Source: Rhizaria sp. SCN 62-66 (taxonomy: Eukaryota > Rhizaria, unplaced). From it: DNA of 53,149 nucleotides. This document shows positions 21,971 to 33,200 of this stretch, in pieces. The position numbers and the translations under genes were made by a program. The notes under the pieces were generated by a model, which had not been told where the DNA came from, searched no databases, and saw only the letters and a program-made list of their open reading frames with translations. Position 1 is the first letter of the stretch; the number at the start of each line of letters is the position of its first letter. The DNA lies in contig MEDY01000239.1 in the NCBI GenBank assembly GCA_001724265.1, forward strand, positions 1 to 53,149. The letters run 5' to 3'.

Positions 21971-23166
21971 ATGATCGGCCCCGCACGTCAGGCGCCACTG
22001 CCTGCACCTCCGCTGCCACCCACCGTTTCATCGGCCTCGGCATCTTCGGCGCACTCTTCCGCTTTGCGCGCCGCTGACCCACATGCCCCGCATCGCATCA
22101 CCCTTGTTGCCCGCGGCGCACCGCGCGGCATGACGGCCGTGCCCCAGGACGAGGAGGAAGAGGAGGAGGACGGCAGTGCTCGCTCGGCACGGGCCCCAGT
22201 TCCCAACCTGAAGCTCAAAGGCATCGACAGTACGTCTTCTATCACGCGCTAATTAAGGCACCTCGAATTTAATTTGAAGTGTGCGTTCGTCCACTTTCTT
22301 GTCCATCCGCTCACCAGAATTTTGTCATTTTCCCGTGTTTTGTACGTTGTTAAACCTGCGTAGTTTTGAAGCAACCTGGCGTAGACGTGCACACCAAGGC
22401 CATCATCTTCTTCCACACGCTGCCGATGCCGCTGCTCGCACAGATCACCGACACCTACGGCGTCTACACCACAACGGCTCTGACAACAGGCCTCGTGCTC
22501 TTTGCGCCCGTCTACCTCCTTTTCGCCCTCGCCAAGGTGTACCTGGCGTTCCACCACTACCTGCTGCCGACCGCGCTCGCGCTGCTGTCCTCCGACGCTG
22601 CCGCGGCCGCCGCCGCCTCCCCGGCGCCGCCGCTGCCCGCCGCGCTGGCCCCGGTGCCCGCGCTGCTCGTGATCACGCTGCTGTGTGACGGCGCCGCCGC
22701 GCTGCTGCTGGGCATCGCCGCGGGCAAGCGCTGGCGCGCCGGCGTCGCGCTCGCCGTCGCCGCCGCCGCGGTCGCGCTCACGGTTACCCCGGCCCCGGCC
22801 GCCGCGTTCGCGGCCAGCGGCGGCCAGTTCGCGCACCTTGGGTACGCTGCGCACGCCCTGCTGTGGCCCGCAGCCGCGGCCGTGGCGGGGGCGGCGGCGC
22901 TGGCGGCCAGCCAGGCGCACCGCGCGGTGACCGTGAGCAGCAGCGACTGCGACGGCGGCTGCGGCGCGGGCTGCCGGTGCGTGCGGGGCGGGGCGGCGCA
23001 CCCGGCGGTCACTATGGAGGAGGCGGGGGCGGCCGCGGTGGCGGAGACCGTGCGGCGCGCCGACGCGCGGTTCGAGGAGGAGCAGCGCGAGCGCGAGGAG
23101 GAGCAGCAGCGGCGCGAGCGGCAGGCCCGCGGGGTCGACGACGAAGACGATGATTACGGAATCTGA
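21971..23166 (+). CDS. multi-pass membrane protein of unknown family, two exons
   Basis: Exons are 21971-22229 and 22364-23166. The intron starts GTACGT and ends TAG in phase 1, giving 353 residues. The cytosolic-looking N-terminus is Pro/Ala/Ser-rich with a Glu run. After LKLKGIDILKQPGVDVHTKA come four to six hydrophobic segments: FHTLPMPLLAQITDTYG, TGLVLFAPVYLLFALAKVYL, PVPALLVITLLCDGAAALLL, the Ala-rich GVALAVAAAAVALTV, and one or two Ala-rich segments before residue 300. The tail is Glu/Arg-rich and ends DDEDDDYGI. I do not recognise the family. The IDILKQPGVDVHTKAIIFFH segment spanning the junction is the least repetitive part and the best probe for homologues. Stop is TGA. Confidence 0.75.
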
Positions 23167-23989
23167 GCCCGGGCGGGGATGAGTCGCGAGCGCCCGCGCT
23201 TGCAAGTTGTTACGTTTGCTGCGACCGTGGCAAGTTTGCATTGATGCTTTGCCGACTCATGTGATTATTATTTAGCTCTGTAGCTCATGAAAGCGGCCGT
23301 TCCGTGTTGAAAACAGACGGTGTTCATATGCAGGGTGAACACTAGTGTCGATTCGTTCGTCGATGTACCATTGTGCCCGATGTTTGGCTTGTAGAATGGT
23401 TGTGTGCGATAAACTCCCATGGTCGGAGCTTTTTGTTGCGGCATGTCAAGCACTTGCACTTGACAAATTTCGACGTCTTAGGAACCGAATTTTCGCTATT
23501 CAGGGCAGCAAAGTACATGTAACACCGCAATTTGAGCCGTGATATTGGGCTCACTGCATAGTATACACAGCTGTTAATACGTGATATAACATTGTATATG
23601 GAATTTTATTGGCACGACACGAAGCTACAAACGCGAAATGACGCGACAAACACTAATATGTAGATTGTTAATAACGATCATGATGATGAGATAATCAATG
23701 TAACAAGAACTGCCTCTGAAGGAGGAGAGACAGAGTATTGCTTGTGGACAAGCTGAGATAACATAGAGCCGTCACTTTGATAGTCAATAGCACAACAGAT
23801 TGACCGTCTAGACATCCACCATGTTGACACCGGGCAAAAATCTTAAGAATATGTATAATATGATCATTAAAATGCGCCAAACATCATCTTCATTTCACTG
23901 TCCTCACTTTATTTTCTGCCGTTTCTTCCTTCCATTTCCAGCCACTTCCTCTCTCTTTCCTGGACAGACTGCGCATTCCTGCGCTCTCT
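23167..23989. other. intergenic, 823 bases
   Basis: AT-richer spacer upstream of the large unknown gene. A 65-codon open frame at 23345-23542 has no recognisable content. An acceptor-like CTGGACAG at 23970-23977 just before the next ATG may end a 5' untranslated intron. Confidence 0.5.
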
Positions 23990-26323
23990 ATGTTGCCATC
24001 TTCACCCCACGGGCCGCCACGCCCACCGGCTATCGCGACGCCCTACCAGCACTTGTTAACAACAACATCTGCCTCCTCCAGCCCTTACTCCATGAAGGCT
24101 CTCGGGAGCAAGCCGGTCAAGACGACTGCAGCTGCCAATGCCGCCGCATCGGGCCTCACGGCTCCCGCGTCTCCACCGCGTCACTCCCTGCATTCTCCGC
24201 TGCGCTCCGTGCCTACCTCCGCGATTGCGGCGGAGCTCTCGTCGCTCTCTGACGCCGCCACGGCGGCCGCGGCCGCGCGCGCCCGCCGTCGCCGCGCCGC
24301 CGCGGCCGCGCTCGAGTCCGTGGTCGCGGCCCGGCTCATGGGCGCCGTCAACGGCAAGGCGCGGGGCGAGCTGGAGCGCGCCGGGCGGGAGAAGGAGAGC
24401 AGGGGCGCCAAACAAGGTGGGATCGGCGGCCGCGGGCTCGATCAGTCACTTAACTCGGACAACAGCTACAGTAGCAACAGCGCTGGCGCCGCGATGAACA
24501 GCAACGGCGCGAACAATGCGCACACCGTCAAAGACACTACGACTGCGGCTGCGACATCTGCCAACATTAGTGGCAACGCTAAGGCGCCTGCGATTGTGAG
24601 TAATCTCGCCACTGGTGCCGATAAGTCTCTCGCATCCAAGACTGCCTCCCGCACCGTGCCTGGCGCCGACGGGGACAATGCGAGCACTGCCGTAGCGTCA
24701 GAGGCGGCACAAGACAGCAGTACTTCAGCTGATGCGAGTGCGAGCGCTGAATCCAAGACCGCCACCGACGACAGTGTTTTGCCTGCGATTCTCAACAACT
24801 GTCTCCGCGAGTGCCGCGCGCTCCGCACCGCTCAGAGCTCCGCGGAGACCGACAACAGCGGCAGCGGCAGCGGCGCTGACTCGGCGAGTAGCCGCGGCTC
24901 ACAGCCGCCGGCTGCAAGCGGTATCCACATTTTCAACGCCCAGCTGCAGTCGCCGTCGCCGCCACCGCCGTCGCCCCGTGGCGCCAGCGCCGACGCGAGT
25001 GGTGGCGCAGGCTCAGATGCGGTCAGTCATAGCCGCACACCTAGCGCCACCAGCGCCACTACCGCCACGCTCGCCTCGTTCGCGATCTTCCCTTACTTGC
25101 ACTCGCTGCCGCCGCTGCCACCAGAGGCCACACAGTTCATTCCCCACGCCTTCCCCACCGCGGTCGTGCAGTCGAACCTACTGATTACACCGCAGTCTAA
25201 TAACTCCAGCCAAACCAGCGCCAGCGCCAGCGCGAGTGCACGTGCGGCACAACAGCAGCAGCCCCAGCAGCTCTCCGGCTTTGGCAAGAACGTGAAAAGT
25301 GGAGAGGCTGTGTTTGCACAGTATACACTGCCGCCGCGGCCGCCGACGCCGGAGCTTCTGCGGCTGCTGGCCACGACGGCGCCGACGGCGATGACGGCGA
25401 TGGCGATGGGGCCGCCAGCGACGGGGCGCCGAAAATCAACATCCGCTGATGCTACCGCAACAACTACTGCGGGAGCAGAGCCGACACAGGCGGTCGCGAC
25501 GATGACTGATGTTGGCAACAACGCTATCAAGGCGCAGGATGACAGTCGCAACGCTCAATGTGATCACAACGACGACGATGACGACTGTTTGCCGAACGTC
25601 GTCGTGATCGGCGGCGAAAATGAGAGCAGAAGCAGCAACGGGGACGTGAACGCGAAGCAGCAGAAACGTCAGTCTGTCTCTGGTTTCGCTGCATCGCACG
25701 ATAACAGAGGCGGTAATGACGCAGCCAAAGACAGCGGCGACACTGATCAGTGTGATGACACTAACGAAGGTGAGGATGATGCGGTTAAACTTCTGCGTGC
25801 CGCGTCCAAGCTCTCGTTCTCTGATGCGGCCGTGTTGATTCGCCAACACCACTTAGACCAGCAGCGGAAGTACTTAGTTCCCTCGTCATCGTCCTCACTG
25901 TCACCTCTCAGCGCCGTGGATAGTCAGAGCAACAACACTAACATCGCGAACGCTGCGGCTGGTTTGAGTCCGTCTTCGCTCTCTCGCAACAGCACGAGCA
26001 GTGCCACCGCTGCCGGCAACCTGGGACTGCTCATTTACGGCAACACCTACGCCAACAACAGCAATAACACCGCGAACAACAACAATAGCACGAAGAGTGG
26101 CACTGGCAGCGCTAGCACCCGTCGGAACAGTGCGGCGACAGGGAAAACGTCAGGCGATTCGGCAGCCGAGCAGAGCGCCGGTGTCATTGCGTCCCTCGAG
26201 CTCAACGCGTCGCTGCCCGTGCTGCCGCCTGCGTTTGCGCCGCCACTGTCGCCGTCGTATCCCCACGGTCATATCCGCAGCAGCCACAGTCTCGGCTACG
26301 GCCACGGCCACGGCCACGGTCAC

Positions 26324-26362
<39 letters not shown>

Positions 26363-29300
26363 CACGGGAGCGCATTGCATCTGACAGCAACCGCGACCGC
26401 AACGGCAGCGGAAACGGCCAACGAGTTAGCCGAGGCCGAGGCTGATGCTGAGACGGACACCGAGACTGACACCGAAGCCGAGCCGGGGGCTGTAGCCAAG
26501 GCAGCCAAGGCAGCTCCAGCAACAGTGAAAGTGGCGCCCAAGGCGAGTGGTGCGAATAAGGTGACGCTGAGCGCTGGAGCGGTTAACACGGGGCCCAGAG
26601 CGGCGTCTAAGGGGGTACTTACCCAGCCTAAGATCATGTCAAAGCATGAGAGGCAGCAGCAACAGCGGCGACGCCTCTTCGCCAACATTGGCAAGGAACA
26701 CTTAGACACAAAAAAACCCTTAGACTTTGATGATGTGAACAGCGACAGTTGCGCGAACGCGAGCTCTGCTCAGACGACAGCGAAGTCCCAGTCGCCGCGG
26801 TCTAATGCGGCGAGCAACAGCGCAAAGGCTGCGGGCGCCCGCGCGAGCCCGAACAGTGCGTTGTCGCTGCCGATCTTGTCTCTGCCCCTTCCGGCGCAGG
26901 CGCATTCGCAGACGCAGGCGCTGCTTCAGCCTCAGTCTCAGCCCCAGTCGCAGCTTCAGCAGCAACTGCAGTCTTCGCTGCAGCAGCCGCAGCAGCACCA
27001 GTTCGTGTCGTCCGCGCTTGAGGGCGTGCTTGCAATGGCGCGCGCCGAGGCGGCGTCGAAGTGGGCGGCCTACCTTAAGAAGGCCGCCAAGCGCGACGGC
27101 CTAACTTTAAAACCCGCCGCTACGAGCAGTATGGGCTCAGACCAAGAAGATCCCGCAACTTCGCCGTCTGCAGCTGGAACAACTGCAACCATGAGCCCTT
27201 CGAGCTCTGCCAGCAAGAGCAAGATCAAGACATTGGCCGAGGCCCAGGCTGAGGCAGACGCGGAGGCCGAGGCCGAGGCTGAGGCTGAGGCTGAGGCTGC
27301 GAACATTGCCGGCGCCGGCGCCGCGGCCGTGGCCGTGGCTGGTTCCGCCCCACCGCCGCTTCACAGTGGCGCCGGCGCCGTTGCTGCCCGCGGTCGCCCC
27401 AGCGCTATGACGCACCGGCGGCTGGGAAGTTTGACCGCCCTGCTCACGGTCACCCCGGAGGCCGCGCAGAGCCAGTACCTGTCGCAGGCCGTGCCCACGG
27501 TCGCCGCCGCCGCGGAGGCCGCCGCCGTGGCCGGAGTCGGGGTGCCTGGGGCCTTCGCGGCCGGCGGCGGCAGCAGCAAGGGGTCTTTCACTGGCGGCGT
27601 CGAGAAGAGCTCGGGCAAGGGGGCGCACGCGAGGTCTAAGGGTGCGCCTGGCAAGCCGCCCGGCGGGCTGGAGACTGTGAGCGAGAGCGGACCAGCCACC
27701 CCTCAGAACAGCGCGGGCAACAACCTTGAGACTGAGTCACATTTCAAGCGTCAGACACAGTCAGGGCCAGAGCCTACGTCGGAGCAAGCGCCAGCGCCGG
27801 AGCCTGCGCTGAGCCCCGCCGAGGCCGAGGCCAAGTGGCTGACCCTCGTGGCTGCGCGCGCCCGCGCCCGCGCCCGCGCGCGCGCTGCTGCGGCCAAGGC
27901 GGCTGCGCACGAGTCTAAGTACCCCTTACTCACCGCTGCTGCCAACGCCTGCAATAGCATTAGCGCTCACGCTGATCCCGATGCGAACGCTGGTGCGAAC
28001 AACGGGCTGCTCACTTTGCCGATGCTGATGCCCCCGCCTACAACAGCTTCGTCCGAGACGCGGCTTAACTTATCACAACAAGGCGACTTAAGTTCCTTCT
28101 CAGGCGTTAGTCACTGCGGTCAGAGTCAAAGCGCACGATCGCACTGCAGCAGTAACGTTGTCGGTGCTCGGACTGGCCGCAGTGTAAGTTTCGCCCCCTT
28201 AGACGGCCATCTAAGGGGCTCTGATGTCCCTGTGTCGATGAAGACGCTGGGGGCGATGTCCAAGTCTCAGTCGCAGTACAATCCGTCCAGTAGCATCAAC
28301 ACCGACGTTTACTCCGAGCTGAACAACGCCGGCGCGGGGCCGGCGCTGTCGACGCTGTCGGCTCTTTCGTCGTCGCTGACGCTGTCGCAACCACTCTCTC
28401 TCACGCAGCCGCAGTCGCTGAGTGACTGTGAGCAGGAGCAGCAACATCAAGAGCAGCAGCAGCGTCAGCAACAGCAACAACGGCTGTTGCTGCTGCTGTC
28501 GCCGCGCGAAGAGAAGTGGGTGAACAAAGCGCTCACGCGGGCCGTCGAGACGACGGCGGCTGCTATCGATGACGTCACAAGCTGGAACTATACCACTAGC
28601 CGCACTGGCGATGATGTGGTCGCGGAAAATGCCGCAAACACGGAAAACGTGAAGTCTGACACAAGCACGAAAAACACTGATAACGCCAACTCTGCGCATA
28701 CGTCTAACCCAAGTGCTTTGAACTCAGATCGCGGTCAGCGGATGCGAAACACCAGCCACAACAACATTACGACTGCGAACACCAAGAGTGCCAGTAGTCT
28801 AAGTACCTCTGTCCGTCTAAGTGGGACTCAGAGCGGGGGTGGCCGTGTAAGGGGCGTTCTGGGCACACTTAGCGACGCGCAGCGCGCCGCCGTCTCCCAG
28901 TCTGCGCTCGCAGCCGCGACCGCGGCCTGTATGCCTCCGCCACCGCCACAGCGAAAGTCGGACAATGGCGCTAACAGGGCCGGTCTGAGCGCGCGTAACC
29001 GCGACTGCGCCTTTGGCCGTGACCATGAGAGCGCCAGGATGGCGAGAGCGATTTCCGCTGCTGCCAGCGCTGCTACCTCCAGCACAAGCCTGAGACTCAG
29101 CAACACGCAGCCTGTCAGTGCCCGAGCTCCTACTGCTGCTACAGCTACGACAGCGTCTGCAACGGCGACTCCGACTGCGAGTCGCACATCTAGCCATGGC
29201 GGCGGCGGCGGCAGCGGCAGCGGCAGTCACAGGGGGCCGCCGGCGCTGTTGTCACCCCTCGTGCGCTCCGCCGTAGCTCTAGCGACTTACACGTCATCGT

Positions 29301-29848
29301 TCGGCACGGCGTCGTCATACAGTCAGCAGCAGCAGCATCTAGAACAGCAGCAGCAGCAGCAGCAGCTTCAGCAGCAACAGACAACCGTTGACGGCGCTAG
29401 CAGCGCGAGCAGTAGCGCTGCCGGCAAGAGCTCTGCCAATAGCCTGGCCTTCTCCGGGCCGTTCTCGAGCTCCCATGACGCCCCCTTCGGCCACAGCCTC
29501 GACTCGCAGTCGCGCTGGCTTTCCCGCGCCGCGCAAAGTTTGGCCGCCTCGGGGCTCACCAAGGGCGGCGACATCCTCACGACGAGCGCGCGCGACTGGC
29601 GCCTGCTGCGTGCGCGCGCGCAGGAGCAGGGCGAGCAGCTCGCCGCCGCGCGCGCCGCGGCCGAGGCGGCAGCGGCCCGAGTCGTCGGCCGCCGCTGGGA
29701 CGCCGAGCAGGTTGAGATCAGGGGCGCGATGGGCGCCGCGCGGGGCAAGGTGCGGTTTGTGTTTGCCGTGGAGAGGGTGATTGAGGCCAATCGCAGGGAG
29801 AGGGCCAAGAGGCAGTGCGCCGTGGGCGTCGAGCTTGGCGTCGACTAA
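23990..29848 (+). CDS. large low-complexity protein of unknown function
   Basis: A single open exon of 1952 codons from ATG to TAA. Most of it is Ser, Ala, Asn and Gln low complexity, but separated islands look folded and conserved: ARARRRRAAAAALESVVAAR near residue 105; a basic HERQQQQRRRLFANIGKEHL block near 885; EGVLAMARAEAASKWAAYLK near 1015; REEKWVNKALTRAVETTAAA near 1510; and a C-terminal helical block from about 1860 to the end with AEQVEIRGAMGAARGKVRFV and ERVIEANRRERAKRQ. The last could be coiled coil. I recognise no family. It shares the dispersed GTCTAAG/CTTAGAC motif with TTI1, HELQ and ARS2. Length and codon use match the neighbouring expressed genes, so it is unlikely to be chance. 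Confidence 0.8.
26325..26360 (+). repeat. (CTG/GCT)n microsatellite, poly-Ala
   Basis: About 12 trinucleotide units read as GCT (Ala) in the large unknown gene, following an imperfect Gly-His repeat (GHGHGHGH). Confidence 0.9.
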
Positions 29849-30203
29849 CTTCGCTTAAGCAGCCAAGTGCTGTTCAAGCTGGTTTACAGGGATCATATTT
29901 GAGTTATATAGAAAACAAGGGAGATTTAGCTTCAAACTAAGTTACATAATACGAATACATACTTTTTATTTGGTTAACTCTTTTCGATCTTGTACTAATC
30001 ACGCGCTTCTGTGGTCAGGACAGCTTCTTGCCCATTTGCCCGCCATTGCGAGAGGTGAGGACAAAATATCGAGCGTTTGACTTGCACATGCAATATCTCA
30101 ATAGAATGATCGTCGGTAATTCCTAAACTTGACCATGCTCTAAATCAACCACTTTTGTCATCATTTCCCTTTTTATACTATTTCCTGTTGCAGGTGTCGG
30201 CGT
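29849..30203. other. intergenic upstream of the helicase
   Basis: AT-rich spacer. TTTCCTGTTGCAG at 30181-30193, ten bases before the helicase ATG, looks like a splice acceptor, so a 5' untranslated intron or a tiny upstream exon is possible. I cannot place its donor. Confidence 0.45.
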
Positions 30204-33200
30204 ATGTCTTTGTACAACAAACGCCGCACCAAGATTGGTCCTCCAGACCCCGCGGGCACTGCTGCCGATACACCAACACCATCGTCACAACTCACGACAG
30301 CCGATAGCAGCACCGGTATGCTTGCTGCGCCTTACAGCGTCATTGCCGGTAGTGTGGCTAATCCATCTGGTGCTGCTTTGCACTCTGTGCGCTTGTCTGA
30401 GCCTCATCATACCTCCAACACTTCGACTCTTTGTCCTGCAACTACCACGACTTCCAGCCCTGCGCCAAACGTGACGTTTGGCCATGATGTGCCATCTTTA
30501 ACCAACGCACTGTTAGCGACCGGGGCTGCGCCGACAGTGTCAGCCACAGCAACAACTCTAACGACATCCGTCTATGCCTCATCGTTATCAACGTCGGCGT
30601 CAATTCCAGGCGCAGCGCCAGTGTCTGCCTCGCCGTCTTCCTTGCTGTACCAAGGCCGCAGCCGGTCTTTTGGCCACTCTGGCGTGACTGCAATGCACCG
30701 TGGCCTGACCTCAGGCCTTGCACACCGTTATCACGCAACCGGCGGGAGCAAAAGCAACAGCAATAAAGGGCGAATCAACGATTCTCCACGTGCGAACGAC
30801 GCAAAAAACGACACGAGCATCGGTGTCAGCACGGCAACTCACGACGATTCACGCGCTGACACGCACCCTTACATGCCCTCTGGAGGTGTAAGTGCTGCGA
30901 GTACCGGCGGCAACGTCACCACGATCGGGACCTGGCGCCGCACCCGCGGCAAAGTCGCTCCCCAGGCTCCAAACACCCCTACCGCAGCCAGCGATACTTA
31001 CCGTGACAGTCACACCGCATCGAGCTCCTCAGAGTCCCTGTCTCAATCTGGCCTCCAGTCATTGGCTTCGAACACAGGCCCACCGCTCTCGTCGTCTGGC
31101 AGCCAGTCCGAGGCGTACTACGTGACGCGCCTCGGCGAGCGCCTGCCCCCGGGCCCGCTGTCCGCGGCGGCCGCACGGCGCGAGCAGGAGGAGCAGGGGC
31201 TTAGGCTGGGAGCGGCGGCCTACGTGGCTGCGACGCTGCAGAGCAACAGCAACAGCAACGTCGGGATGAAGAGCGACTCTGAGCAGCAGCTGTGTGACGG
31301 TGACCAGGATGAGTTTTCTTGGGACAGTGCGCCATTAGGCCTGGCTTTTGAACAATTTTCAGGCAGGAGTAATGCTGTTCGTGCGCATTCTACGGCGATT
31401 GCTGCCGTATCAACCTCACATGCAGAGACGGTGACCGAGATTACGGTGAAGATTGAGTCTTCGTTAGATGCCACCGAGTCAGGGGCTGAGACCGAGGCAG
31501 ATGCGGCTGTACTTCCGCGCATCAAACGGCCGACCTTTGGGTCTCAACTTGACACCACTGCGCACAGGACGGCCGATGCAGCGTTAAACGCGTCATCTCA
31601 GTCGTCTGCTAGTGTCCAGTCTAAGTATCACGACTTCGCCCCGCTGCCACTCACCGCGTCTAAGTGGGCGCTTCCCCTACAGTTCACCACTGCACTTGCC
31701 GCCCGCGGCGTCACGCACCTGTATCCCTGGCAGGCGGCCTGTCTTTCTCTCCCAGGCGTGCTCGAAGTCAAGCCGCAGACGCACCGGACGACGGCTGCGA
31801 AGCAGAAGCACGGGCCTGGGCCGGCGACATTGCGCAATGTCGTCGTGTCCGTGAGCACGAGTGGCGGCAAGACGCTCGTCGCGGCCATCATTGCGCTGCG
31901 CCGCCTGCTGGAGCCCGCGCCGCTGCCGTCCCCAGGCCTCTGCGCTGACCCTCACGGTCGCTCGGCCACAAGCCGCCCGAATGGCAAGTCTCCCGTTCGC
32001 AGCCACAGTCTCAGTCACAGTCACCGCGTGGTGCTCTACCTTGTGCCCCTCGTCGCCCTTGCTGCAGCGACAGCGGCAGAACTTAGCACCCTGCTCGCGC
32101 CCCTCGGGCTGCGAGTAGCGTCCGCCGCCGGCAACACAGTCGCGCTCGCGAGCAACAGCGGCGCGAACGCGAGCGCGCAAGGCGGTGGCGGCGCGAGTGC
32201 TCTTGACACTGGCGCTGCCGGCGGTGCTGGCGCTGGCGTGGGCGCTGCGAGCACGGCTGCGGCGGCCGCCGGCGCGGACGTGTTGGTGCTCACCTACGAG
32301 AAGGCGACGGCGCTGATCTGGCATCTGACAGCATCAGCGCGCACAAAGGCGAAGACGACCACTCGAGCAACACCGACAGTTTCACAAGCTGCGACAGGTT
32401 CACAGTCGGGTGCGGCGGGCGCTGCATCTGAGGCTGATGTCGAGCTTGAGTTCGAGCCTCCCGCCATTGCGATCCCGCTCGTGGTCGTCGACGAGGCGCA
32501 CGCAGTGACCGACGAAAACGGCCGCGGCGCGGCGCTGGAGGCACTGATCACCGCGATGCACGCGGCGCAGGGCGGCGCTAGTTACATGCGGGGCCTTGGT
32601 ACTCACGCGGGCGACCATGGCGCTGGCAGTCAAAGCGCTGCTGTCTCAAAGACAGCGACTCTGGCGCCCGTGTTGCCGCGGACGCAGATGGTGTTGATGA
32701 GCGCTACTATGCCCTCGACGTCAACAAGGAGCACAACAGAGTCAGCGACCACAAACCCGAGACGGACTCAGGTGACTGTGGGCAGGGGCGTGTTTGGCAG
32801 ATGGCTGCGCGGTGCGGTGCAGTGGCCGCCTGCGTGGGCGCCGGTGCGGGACACGGGAATGCCAGGAACGCACACGTTGACAGCGGGCAATGAGACTAGC
32901 ACTAGCCGCAACCGCAATCACGTTGAGAGTGCATCCGACGGCGATGATAATGATGATGATGACGAGTTAGTAGCAGCTCTAAGGGGCTCCTTAGAGCAAC
33001 CCCTGCGCCCAGTGCCCTTAGAGATTGCGATTTACACTCCAGACCGTCAGCCGCCTCTGCTGCCACAGGAAATTGATCAGTCGCTCCCACAACTACCGTC
33101 TCCGTTGCGATCACAGTCAAAGACTCAGTCCCCTGTGAAGAATCGTGCAAACAACAACGGACCTAGCGGTATGCCAGGTGGTAATCTTGGTAATCTTCAG

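Noticed and set aside
23345-23542. 65-codon open frame with several Cys between the membrane protein and the large unknown gene
   Set aside because: Cys spacing does not fit a known finger and nothing else supports coding.
23675-23720. Possible C/D snoRNA (ATGATGA then CTGA)
   Set aside because: The boxes are too close, with no terminal stem or guide region visible.
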